A stretch of 5,590 nucleotides of DNA from Alphaproteobacteria bacterium (GTDB lineage: Bacteria > Pseudomonadota > Alphaproteobacteria > Rhizobiales > Xanthobacteraceae), in the NCBI GenBank assembly GCA_005884745.1, contig VAZU01000293.1, positions 1 through 5,590 of the forward strand, given 5' to 3'. The notes beneath the pieces are model-generated. The model was not told where the DNA came from. It did not search any database and saw only the letters and a list, made by a program, of their open reading frames with translations. How positions within the stretch are numbered: position 1 is the stretch's first letter; each line of letters begins with the position of its first letter. Below are positions 1 through 5,590 of the stretch, one piece after another. Both the position numbers and the translations under genes were made by a program.

Positions 1-181
1 CGCCAATATTGAATGAACCAATAGGTCTCCCGCCGCGACCAATACTAGCGCTGACGACTCCTGGCTCGAGAGTTGCCGGCGTTGGCATGACGCTCCGATC
101 AAGCCCGGCCGCTGTTGCATGGCACACCACGCATCGAGTCTGGCCGAGCCGAGTGCCCCAGGCAATCGCAAACCGGAATTC

Positions 182-187
182 GGGGAG
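182..187 (+). promoter_or_regulatory. Ribosome binding site of the 79-aa hypothetical gene
   Basis: GGGGAG lies six bases before the ATG at 194. It decides the start: the in-frame ATG at 119 has no comparable purine-rich site before it, so the shorter protein is preferred. Confidence 0.6.
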
Positions 188-193
188 AAAGCG

Positions 194-433
194 ATGCTCC
201 AGCAACACAGGCCCGGCGTCCTTCTATGCCTGGAGCGGGCCGGCGAATGCGAACGGCTGGCGGGGCTGGCCGGCGATTCTCGTTCCCGGGAGACCTACGT
301 TCGCATGGCAAGCCAGTGGCGCGCGCTTGCCGCGCACCGGGAATTCGTCGAGCAGATCGAGGGCCTGCTTACCGCTTCCGGCGCGAGCAAACGAGAGGAG
401 CTCGATGCTTCGCCGAGTTCCGCGCCGGGCTGA
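194..433 (+). CDS. Small hypothetical protein (79 aa), rhizobial type
   Basis: A short soluble protein of unknown function. It has no signal peptide or membrane segment. Residues about 14-59 look like one or two amphipathic helices, with ERAGECERLAGLA (14-26) followed by RETYVRMASQWRALA (32-46) and EFVEQIEGLL (50-59). The pattern of a Glu-Cys-x-Arg-Leu-Ala helix, then a short turn with Asp and Arg, then a helix with Met/Leu-Ala-x-x-Trp, resembles many uncharacterised 60-100 residue proteins in Bradyrhizobium and relatives; this is from memory of such proteins, not a search. The C-terminus (60-79) is Ser/Ala/Gly-rich and probably disordered. The ATG at 194 is chosen over the one at 119 because of the GGGGAG site in front of it. 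It lies 127 bases before the substrate-binding protein gene on the same strand and may be co-transcribed with it, but no functional link is shown. Confidence 0.7.
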   Translation: MLQQHRPGVLLCLERAGECERLAGLAGDSRSRETYVRMASQWRALAAHREFVEQIEGLLTASGASKREELDASPSSAPG

Positions 434-544
434 GGCGACGCCTCGCCCATGCCGGCCAACGCCGAGCACGCGCAGATGCTCTCGGCCACGGCTTGCGATG
501 CTCGTTGCCGCGCCGGCCGAACAGGCGCACCCTGTGAGGGCTCC

Positions 545-555
545 AAGGAGGGAGG
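545..555 (+). promoter_or_regulatory. Strong ribosome binding site for the GTG start of the substrate-binding protein
   Basis: AAGGAGGGAGG contains the full anti-Shine-Dalgarno match AAGGAGG, with nine bases between its GGAGG core and the GTG at 561. It settles the start of a reading frame that is open for another 552 bases upstream, and the residues after this GTG form a clean signal peptide. Confidence 0.8.
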
Positions 556-560
556 ACAAG

Positions 561-2156
561 GTGCGCCACCGGCCGATAGGATTTGCCGCGGCGTTGGCAG
601 CCGCTTTGGTGCTCGTCGCGAGCCCGGCGTCGGCCCAAAAGCCGGGCGGCACCTTGCGCATGTATCTGTGGGACAACCCGCCGAGCGCCTCGATCCACGA
701 GGAGGCGACCGTCTCCACCGTGATGCCGTTCATGGCCCTGTTCAACAATCTGGTGCTCTACGACCAGGCGAAACAGCTCAACACCATGGACGCCATCGAG
801 CCGGAGCTCGCGACCAGCTGGGCGTGGAACGACGACGGAACCCGGCTCACGTTCGCGCTGCGCCGGGACGTGATCTGGCACGACGGCAAGCCGTTCACGG
901 CCAACGACGTCGTGTGCACGATGGACAGGCTGCAAGGCAAGGCCGAGGACAAATTCCGCAAGAACCCGCGCAAGATCTGGTGGAACAATTTGAAAGAGGT
1001 CGTCGCCGACGGCGACCATGAGGTGAGCTTCATCCTCGGGCGTCCGCAGGCCTCCTTCCTCGCCTTGTTCGCCACCGGCTACACGCCGATCTATCCCTGT
1101 CACGTCTCGGCCCAGGACATGCGCACGAAGCCGGTCGGCACCGGACCGTTCAAGTTCGTGGAGTTCAAGGGCAACGAGTCCGTCAAGCTGGTCCGCAACG
1201 CCGACTATTGGCGCAAGGGCCATCCCTACGTCGACGCCATCGACTGGCGCATCGTCGCCAACCGGTCGACCCGGGTTCTCGCCTTCATCGCCGGCGAGTT
1301 CGATATGACGTTCTCGCTCGACCTGACGGTCGCGCTGGTGAGAGACATAAAATCGCAGCTGCCGCAGGCGGTTTGCGAGCTGCAGCCGACCAACAACACC
1401 ACCAACCTGATCGTCAATCGCAACGCGGCGCCGTTCGACGATCCCGGAATGCGATCGGCGCTGGCGTTGGCGCTCGATCGCAAGGCCTTCATCGACATCC
1501 TCACCGAGGGTCAGGCCAAGGTCGGCGGCGTGATGCTGCCGGGACCCGAGGGCAGCTGGGGCATGCCGGCGGAAATGGTCGCGGCGCTGCCGGGCTACGG
1601 CACCGACGTCGGCAACAGCCGGGGGGAAGCGCGCAAGATCATGGCGGGCCTCGGTTACGGTGCGGGCAATCCCCTCAAGCTCAAGGTCGCGACCCGGAAC
1701 ATCCCGCTCTATCGCGATCCGGCGGTGATTCTCATCGATCAGCTCAAGCAGATTCACGTCGAGGCCGAGCTCGATCCCATCGAGACCAACCAATGGTTCG
1801 CCAAGGTCGCGCGCGGGGATTACTCGGTCGGCCTGAACTTGACCGCCGCGGCGCTCGACGACCCGGATGTGAACTTTTACGAAAACTACGCGTGCGGCTC
1901 GGAGCGCAACTACCCCGGCTACTGCAATCCGGCGGTCGACAAGCTGATCGATCGGCAGTCGCGGGAGACGGATCTAGCGAAGCGCCGGAGCTTGGTGTGG
2001 GAGGTCGAGAAGAAGCTCGCCGAGGACGTCGCCCGGCCGATCATCATGCAGGGCGTCGCCGGCCTATGCTGGCAGCCCTACGTCCGGGGCTTCGTGCTGC
2101 ACCACAACGGCATCTACAACAACTGGCGCTTCGACGACGTCTGGCTGGACAAGTGA
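561..2156 (+). CDS. ABC transporter substrate-binding protein, peptide/nickel family (SBP_bac_5)
   Basis: A periplasmic binding protein of the family-5 (DppA/OppA/NikA-like) class, which captures a solute and delivers it to an ABC importer. The protein is 531 residues, usual for the family. Residues 1-25 are a Sec signal peptide: Arg-rich start, Ala/Leu/Val core, cleavage at ASA-Q (25/26). There is no lipobox Cys, so the mature protein should be soluble. Family hallmarks in order are EPELATSWAW (80-89), the beta-strand segment with WHDGKPFTANDV (106-117), KPVGTGPFKFVEF (190-202), NADYWRKGHPYVD (213-225), RSALALALDRKAFID (298-312), and near the C-terminus YACGSERNYPGYCNPAVDKLID (443-464). The start is the GTG at 561, supported by the AAGGAGG site and the signal peptide. 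The true substrate cannot be read from the sequence; peptides, opines, glutathione and other small amides are all possible. No permease or ATPase gene follows, because the next gene is convergent, so the partners lie upstream of the window or elsewhere. Two cysteines ten residues apart (445 and 455) could form a disulfide. Confidence 0.93.
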   Translation: MRHRPIGFAAALAAALVLVASPASAQKPGGTLRMYLWDNPPSASIHEEATVSTVMPFMALFNNLVLYDQAKQLNTMDAIEPELATSWAWNDDGTRLTFALRRDVIWHDGKPFTANDVVCTMDRLQGKAEDKFRKNPRKIWWNNLKEVVADGDHEVSFILGRPQASFLALFATGYTPIYPCHVSAQDMRTKPVGTGPFKFVEFKGNESVKLVRNADYWRKGHPYVDAIDWRIVANRSTRVLAFIAGEFDMTFSLDLTVALVRDIKSQLPQAVCELQPTNNTTNLIVNRNAAPFDDPGMRSALALALDRKAFIDILTEGQAKVGGVMLPGPEGSWGMPAEMVAALPGYGTDVGNSRGEARKIMAGLGYGAGNPLKLKVATRNIPLYRDPAVILIDQLKQIHVEAELDPIETNQWFAKVARGDYSVGLNLTAAALDDPDVNFYENYACGSERNYPGYCNPAVDKLIDRQSRETDLAKRRSLVWEVEKKLAEDVARPIIMQGVAGLCWQPYVRGFVLHHNGIYNNWRFDDVWLDK

Positions 2157-2226
2157 TACCAAATACGGCCTTCGCTGTGCCATGCTCAGCAGAGCTCGGG
2201 GATGAGCCGGGACCAAGGCAGATTCC

Positions 2227-2359
2227 GTAGGGTGGGCAAAGCGCGAAGCGCGTGCCCACCATTAGAGATGTCGGTCAGAGGCCGGAAATCACAAAAAATA
2301 GTCGCCTGGTTTCTAGACGTCGGGCACGGCGCGCCTGCACGCGCCTTTGTCCACCCTAC
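2227..2359. repeat. MITE/REP-like intergenic element with terminal inverted repeats
   Basis: The left end GTAGGGTGGGCAAAG (2227-2241) is matched by the reverse complement of the right end (2345-2359) at 14 of 15 positions. Each end also folds on itself. On the left, GGTGGGCA (2231-2238) pairs perfectly with TGCCCACC (2253-2260). On the right, GGCGCG (2328-2333) pairs with CGCGCC (2340-2345), extended outward by GGGCA (2322-2326) against TGTCC (2348-2352) with one G-T pair. The middle is AT-richer with a run of six A (2293-2298). No open reading frame of its own is convincing, so it would be non-autonomous. Intergenic repeats starting GTAGGGTGGGCAAAG are, as I recall, common in Bradyrhizobium and related genomes; copy number here cannot be tested from one window. 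I see no clear target-site duplication. Lying between two convergent genes, its hairpins could also help end transcription from both sides, but neither is directly followed by a T-tract. Confidence 0.75.
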
Positions 2360-2379
2360 AGCACTGCCGTCCTCCTCAA

Positions 2380-3297
2380 TTATGGTGGCGAATTGGTCTT
2401 GGAGCCCTGCTCCGCGGGTTGGGCGGCGTCGCCGGCCGCCGTCTCGGGCGCCACGGCGGACGGCTCGCCGCCGATTGCCCGCGACGGGAACAGGGCGGCC
2501 GGGAAGTCCGCGGCATAGCGCGGCGCTTTCGGCCGCGGGCGATACTCCGGCCGGGGACTGAGGTCCGGCTCGACCAATCTGCGATACAAGTGCCACGTCG
2601 CATGGGCGAGGACCGGCATCACGACGGCGAGGCCGAGCAGGAACGGCAGCGAGCCGATCAGGAGCGCCAGCGCGACGATGAGGCCCCAGATCGCGATCGG
2701 CACCGGGTTGGCGAGAACCGCTCGCACCGAGGTGTGGATCGCCACCGCGGCGCCGACCTCGCGGTCGAGCAGCAACGGGAACGAGACCACGCTCATGATC
2801 AGCACCAGGACCGCGAAGACAAACCCCAGCGCGTTGCCGGCGATGATGAGCGTCCAACCGCGCGGCGTCGTGAAGACGTCCCGGGCGAATTGCGTGAGTG
2901 AACCCGGCGTCGAAAAACCGAACAGGGACTGATACAGCAGCTCCGCCGTCGCCAGCCAGATCAGGAAGATCGCCATCAGCAGGAACCCGAGCGCGAGGAT
3001 GGCGTCGCGCGAGGGGGATCGCAGCACGTCGAACGCATTGGTCCAGGAGGATTCCAGCCCCAGCTCGCGCCGGCGGCTCAGCTCATAGAGCCCCACCGCC
3101 GCGAACGGACCGAGGAGCGCGAACCCCGAGGCGAGCGGGAACAACAGCGGCACGACCTCGTAGCCGAACGTCAAACAGGCCAGGAACAGGCCGACGAGCG
3201 GATAGAGGATGCCGAGGAACAGCACGTGCGTCGGCATCGCCGAAAAATCGTCGATCCCTCCGGCCAGCGCCGGGGTACGAGGGGGTTTCGCCGACAC
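2380..3297 (-). CDS. DUF2189 domain integral membrane protein, probably frameshifted at its N-terminus
   Basis: A multi-pass inner-membrane protein of the DUF2189 family, whose function is unknown. Predicted membrane segments (numbered from the GTG at 3297) are about 24-44, 50-72, 98-122, 147-173, and a long stretch 200-237 that may be two helices. Family-type motifs are GPFAAVGLYELSRRRELG (63-80), VSFPLLLDREVGAA (171-184), TSVRAVLANP (189-198) and HATWHLYRRLVEP (232-244). Residues 245-305 form a Pro/Ala-rich, probably disordered tail. The frame opens with a GTG at 3297 that has no ribosome binding site and sits just after an in-frame stop. Family members normally carry a further N-terminal stretch ending in a motif like R-x-I-x-x-x-D-L-x-x-A-L-x-x-G-x-D-D-F; here only ALAGGIDDF (10-18) remains. 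A better start (ATG at 3322, good ribosome binding site) lies in another frame, described separately. If translation begins inside this frame, the GTG at 3297 or the ATG at 3237 are the candidates. The gene is 3' of the amidase on the same strand, with about 210 bases to the ATG at 3322, so it is probably a separate unit. Confidence 0.88.
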   Translation of the reverse strand: MSAKPPRTPALAGGIDDFSAMPTHVLFLGILYPLVGLFLACLTFGYEVVPLLFPLASGFALLGPFAAVGLYELSRRRELGLESSWTNAFDVLRSPSRDAILALGFLLMAIFLIWLATAELLYQSLFGFSTPGSLTQFARDVFTTPRGWTLIIAGNALGFVFAVLVLIMSVVSFPLLLDREVGAAVAIHTSVRAVLANPVPIAIWGLIVALALLIGSLPFLLGLAVVMPVLAHATWHLYRRLVEPDLSPRPEYRPRPKAPRYAADFPAALFPSRAIGGEPSAVAPETAAGDAAQPAEQGSKTNSPP

Positions 3298-3322
3298 CGG
3301 CGATCACATGGAGGTTCGGCAT
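3269..3322 (-). other. Displaced N-terminus of the DUF2189 gene in another reading frame
   Basis: From the ATG at 3322 the minus strand reads MPNLHVIAGVGETPSYPG, in the frame one base off from the DUF2189 body. Several DUF2189 proteins, as I remember them, begin with a similar short leader (M-x-x-x-HVI-A-x) before the conserved domain. The start has a textbook ribosome binding site. The body frame takes over at ALAGGIDDF (3270-3244), exactly where this leader ends, and about a dozen normally conserved residues between them are absent. I read this as the original start separated from its body by a small deletion or sequencing indel. The frame itself stays open to 3083 as a shadow of the body and does not look like protein after 3269. 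Confidence 0.55.
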
Positions 3323-3329
3323 CGTCCTG

Positions 3330-3334
3330 CCTCC
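3330..3334 (-). promoter_or_regulatory. Ribosome binding site for the ATG at 3322
   Basis: On the minus strand GGAGG is followed by seven bases (CAGGACG) and then ATG at 3322. This is a better initiation context than any start in the DUF2189 body frame. It supports the view that the gene once began here. Confidence 0.6.
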
Positions 3335-3532
3335 GGAATTGGCCGCCTCGACGGCGGTATCGATGTCACCGCCGCTCGCATTGACCCGCGCGACCCCCCG
3401 CGAATTCCCGGCCATTGTACCGCACCGGCCGGTTGCCGTCATCCGGGATTCTCTCAGATCCCAGACCGGACATATTCCGCAGCCGTTGCCTGCGCTTGGC
3501 TGCGTCGAGCGCTTCGGTGCAGTCCAAACATT

Positions 3533-5125
3533 CTACCGGCCCGCGTAGTCCGGAGGCGGTTCGAAGCCCCCGAACTCGCGCTCGATCAGGTGGGCAAAGG
3601 TGATCGTGGTGCGATCTTCGAGATAAGGCCCGATGATCTGAACACCGATCGGCAAATCGGTTTCCGAACGATCAATTGGTGCAGCAGTCGCGGGAAGCCC
3701 CGGTGCCGTCGCAACTCCCGGCCAAACCAACTGGTCGAAATAGGGGTACTCCTTGCCGTCGATTTCAATATGTCGGGCCCACATCGGCGAGGAATGATCG
3801 TGGGGAAAGGCCGCGGTCGGCATGGATGGGCAGGGCACAGCATCCCATTCGCGAAAGAGTTCGCTCCATTGCCACTGGAGCCGGGCGCGCGCCACATCGG
3901 CCGTCAGCCAGTCGCGATGGCTAGAGACGGCCCCGCGGATGCGGTCCGCCCCTAGGCTCTGATCGTCGGGCTTGAGCGCCTGTGCCGCACTTTGCGCTTG
4001 TTGATAGCGATCGGGTGGCCCGTAGCCGGTCGTAACGGACGATAACAGCCGCATGTAAAGCCGCGCTGCATCCGCAAGGTCGGGTAGGAGCGGGCTCTCA
4101 CGCATTACTTTGACACCTGCTTTGACGAGATGCTGTGATAGTCGATCAAGCGCAGTCCGCACAGTTGTTGCCGTCGGCAATAGAGGATGGGTGTCGATGA
4201 CGAGCACCCGAAAGCTCTTGAGATCCTCGTGTCTTGGGCTAGGTAATGCCAGTCGATACGCAATGCCCTCACGCGCCTGATCTGGACCAGCGATCACATC
4301 GAGGGCTAGCTCAAGATCGATCGCACTCCTCGCCATTGGTCCGACGACCACGAGATCGGGCTGGTAGGGCAATGCCCTTGGAGGGCCCGGGGGCGCATGG
4401 CCCCGCATGGGTACGACCCCAAAACTCGGTTTATGAGCGTAAACACCGCAATAGTGTGCCGGTACGCGCAGCGATCCGCCAATATCCGACCCAAGCGATA
4501 TCGGCCCAAAACCGGCAGCTAAGGCAGCCGCGGAACCACCGGAGGAGCCACCCGGTGTGCGGTTGAGATCCCAGGGATTGTTGGTGGTTCCATAGACATC
4601 GTTGTAGCTCTGAAAATCCAATAGAAGATGTGGGACATTGGTCTTGCCGAGAACAACAGCGCCCGCAGCTTTGAGCCGAGCGACCGTAGTCGCGTCCTCG
4701 GCTGGCGTCCAGTTCCTGAAATTCGATATTCCCCAGGTGGTGGGTAGCCCAGTGATGTTAAAGGATTCTTTGATTGTAATCGGAATGCCGAGCAGCGGCT
4801 GCCGCGCACCACGCGCCAGGGCGGCATCTGCGGCCTTGGCGGCACTGCGGGCTCGCTCGAAGTCACGAACAACGACCGCATTGAGGCGTGGATCGAGCGC
4901 GTCGATGCGCGCGATGACATCTTCAGCGAGCTCGATTGCAGAAATCTTTCGGGCCTGCAGTGCTTCAACAAGTTCTTTGGTCGTTCGGTACTCCCACTTA
5001 GATCCCGCCATAGAAACCGGCTTCTGAGCAAAAGCTCGGCCGGTCCATGTATCCTTCGAGACGGCACCAGTGACCGCTACCGCGCCGGCCGCAATCAAAA
5101 AGTCGCGCCTGCTTCGACTTTTCAT
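3533..5125 (-). CDS. Tat-exported amidase, amidase-signature (AS) family
   Basis: An amidase-signature hydrolase, which cleaves a carboxamide (R-CO-NH-R') to acid and amine or ammonia with a Ser-cisSer-Lys triad. The protein is 530 residues. All three catalytic residues are present: Lys119 in PITIKESFN, cis-Ser194 in PGGSSGGSAA, and nucleophile Ser218 in SDIGGSLRVPAHYCG. Their spacing (75 and 24 residues) equals that of fatty acid amide hydrolase (142/217/241). Residues 1-33 form a twin-arginine signal: SRRDFL (5-10), an Ala/Val-rich core, and a likely cleavage at AFA-Q (33/34), so the enzyme should act folded in the periplasm or outside, unlike cytoplasmic GatA-type members. The ESFN...GLPTTWG sequence after the Lys marks a subgroup of general amidases, and GatA as part of GatCAB is unlikely since GatA lacks a signal and no gatB or gatC is near. 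Substrate unknown. The ATG at 5125 is chosen because a GGGAGGG site precedes it and the Tat signal begins right there. GC content is lower than in neighbouring genes. Confidence 0.94.
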   Translation of the reverse strand: MKSRSRRDFLIAAGAVAVTGAVSKDTWTGRAFAQKPVSMAGSKWEYRTTKELVEALQARKISAIELAEDVIARIDALDPRLNAVVVRDFERARSAAKAADAALARGARQPLLGIPITIKESFNITGLPTTWGISNFRNWTPAEDATTVARLKAAGAVVLGKTNVPHLLLDFQSYNDVYGTTNNPWDLNRTPGGSSGGSAAALAAGFGPISLGSDIGGSLRVPAHYCGVYAHKPSFGVVPMRGHAPPGPPRALPYQPDLVVVGPMARSAIDLELALDVIAGPDQAREGIAYRLALPSPRHEDLKSFRVLVIDTHPLLPTATTVRTALDRLSQHLVKAGVKVMRESPLLPDLADAARLYMRLLSSVTTGYGPPDRYQQAQSAAQALKPDDQSLGADRIRGAVSSHRDWLTADVARARLQWQWSELFREWDAVPCPSMPTAAFPHDHSSPMWARHIEIDGKEYPYFDQLVWPGVATAPGLPATAAPIDRSETDLPIGVQIIGPYLEDRTTITFAHLIEREFGGFEPPPDYAGR

Positions 5126-5497
5126 GACTCGGCCCTCCCACAGTTGTTTTGGGCTGGTACTTGCAAGTTTGGGCAGCGACCCGTCTGGATACAGCGACAA
5201 CTCCGCATGACGCCTTAAGACGACCCTGCGGCTGTCGCTGATCAAGCCGGCAATAAAAGGACAGTCGGTGAGGATAGTGCCTGCCGACGGCATCACGGCT
5301 GCCCATTTGCCCGAACGGAGGCGTCGGCACGTCCCCGTTTCAAAGGGCAACTTCTTATAGCTTACACCGATTTAGCAGCCGATTGAAGGGTGGTTGGCGT
5401 CAGGTAGTGAGAAGCTCGTTATTCGGCGCCGATCTGCTGCACTGCGGCAGAGCGCGCGGCATTCCCGCGGAACGGGGTCATCAGGCTCAAGCCGTCG
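5126..5497. other. Intergenic region upstream of the amidase
   Basis: 372 bases between the end of the TAXI-like gene and the amidase start, both on the minus strand. I see no convincing gene. The region should hold the amidase promoter if the amidase is not read through from the gene before it. A minus-strand TATAAG (5354-5359) could be a -10 box, but no good -35 lies 16-19 bases upstream, so it is not called. A perfect ten-base palindrome, TCGGCGCCGA (5423-5432), could be an operator half or chance in GC-rich DNA. No T-tailed hairpin ends the TAXI-like gene. The amidase frame stays open as far as 5350, which appears accidental. Confidence 0.5.
5133..5139 (-). promoter_or_regulatory. Ribosome binding site of the amidase gene
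   Basis: On the minus strand GGGAGGG precedes the ATG at 5125 by seven bases. It fixes the start at the Tat signal rather than at upstream codons of the same open frame, which runs on to 5350 with a leader that resembles no signal or domain. Confidence 0.75.
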
Positions 5498-5590
5498 CTA
5501 CTGGGCGAGGCCGATCGCGCGCAGGTAACGTGACGCGCCCGGATGCATGAGGTCCACACTCGGCGCCCCCGAGGCCGCACTCGCACTTCC
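5498..5590 (-). CDS. C-terminal end of a TAXI-family TRAP transporter binding protein (partial)
   Basis: Thirty codons and a TAG stop enter from the right edge on the minus strand. The end reads VDLMHPGASRYLRAIGLAQ. A C-terminal His-Pro-Gly-Ala followed by an aromatic/basic stretch (HPGA-x-R-Y/F-Y/L-R-E-x-G) is typical, as I know the family, of TAXI-type periplasmic solute-binding proteins of tripartite ATP-independent (TRAP) transporters, which capture carboxylates or amino acids in the periplasm. Only the last part is visible, so the domain, signal peptide and start cannot be checked. It lies about 370 bases upstream of the amidase in the same direction and could be part of a shared catabolic locus. 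It could also be an unrelated protein with a chance match, as thirty residues is little evidence. Confidence 0.55.
   Translation of the reverse strand, partial: GSASAASGAPSVDLMHPGASRYLRAIGLAQ

Noticed and set aside
489..507. Possible sigma-54 promoter (GG...GC) before the substrate-binding protein
   Set aside because: The GG-to-GC spacing is one base short and the flanking consensus is poor.
9..560. Upstream extension of the substrate-binding protein frame starting at an ATG at position 9
   Set aside because: The extra 184 residues are Pro/Arg/Ser-rich without domain character, overlap the better-supported small gene, and come before a clear ribosome binding site, GTG and signal peptide at 561.
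369..1793. Long minus-strand open frame opposite the substrate-binding protein
   Set aside because: Its translation is Arg/Gly/Val/Asp-rich and low in complexity, typical of the antisense of a GC-rich gene, and the plus strand encodes a recognisable protein over the same bases.
1208..2230. 340-codon plus-strand frame overlapping the substrate-binding protein
   Set aside because: The product is an Arg/Gly/Ala-rich shadow with no domain, and it overlaps the recognised gene in another frame.
3445..3462. Hairpin GGGAT...ATCCC as a terminator after the amidase
   Set aside because: The stem is five to seven pairs with a bulge, and no T-tract follows on the minus strand.
3365..3532. Open minus-strand frame in the gap after the amidase, ending in a TGA and reading NRPVRYNGREFAGG near its end
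   Set aside because: It looks faintly protein-like but has no start with a ribosome binding site, is only about 35 residues from its first ATG, and matches nothing I recognise.
3209..3955. Plus-strand open frame across the DUF2189-amidase gap
   Set aside because: It is antisense to the ends of both genes, has no ribosome binding site, and shows no family resemblance.
5126..5350. 75-residue N-terminal extension of the amidase
   Set aside because: The Tat signal begins at the ATG at 5125 with a ribosome binding site in front of it; an extension would bury the export signal.

Overview
The window looks like the chromosome of a GC-rich proteobacterium, most likely an alphaproteobacterium of the Hyphomicrobiales (Bradyrhizobium-like). 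The reasons are the high GC of most of it (44 of 60 bases are G or C at both 1501-1560 and 2701-2760), strong GGAGG-type ribosome binding sites, a DUF2189 membrane protein, a small protein of a type common in rhizobia, and an intergenic repeat of the GTAGGGTGGGC type. The taxon is an inference from family resemblance; no marker gene is present.

Layout. On the plus strand, a 79-residue hypothetical protein (194-433) is followed by a secreted ABC-transporter substrate-binding protein of the peptide/nickel family (561-2156). On the minus strand, reading from the right edge, there are the last 30 codons of what looks like a TAXI-type TRAP transporter binding protein (5498-5590), a Tat-exported amidase-signature enzyme (3533-5125), and a six-helix DUF2189 membrane protein (2380-3297). 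The substrate-binding protein and DUF2189 genes converge. The gap between their stop codons holds a 133-bp element with inverted ends (2227-2359) that looks like a MITE/REP-type repeat.

How the parts fit. Two periplasmic solute-capture proteins flank a periplasmic amidase, which would suit uptake and hydrolysis of amide- or peptide-like compounds, but no permease or ATPase gene is visible and nothing in the sequence proves a functional link. The amidase block is clearly lower in GC (32-38 of 60 bases in four sampled lines) than its neighbours, so it may have been acquired separately.

The strongest anomaly is at the 5' end of the DUF2189 gene. A perfect ribosome binding site and an ATG (3322) with a family-like N-terminus lie in a different reading frame from the body of the protein, and the conserved stretch that should join them is missing. 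This points to a frameshifting deletion or an assembly error. I do not see a clearly new multi-gene system, CRISPR array, RNA gene, transposase or prophage here.
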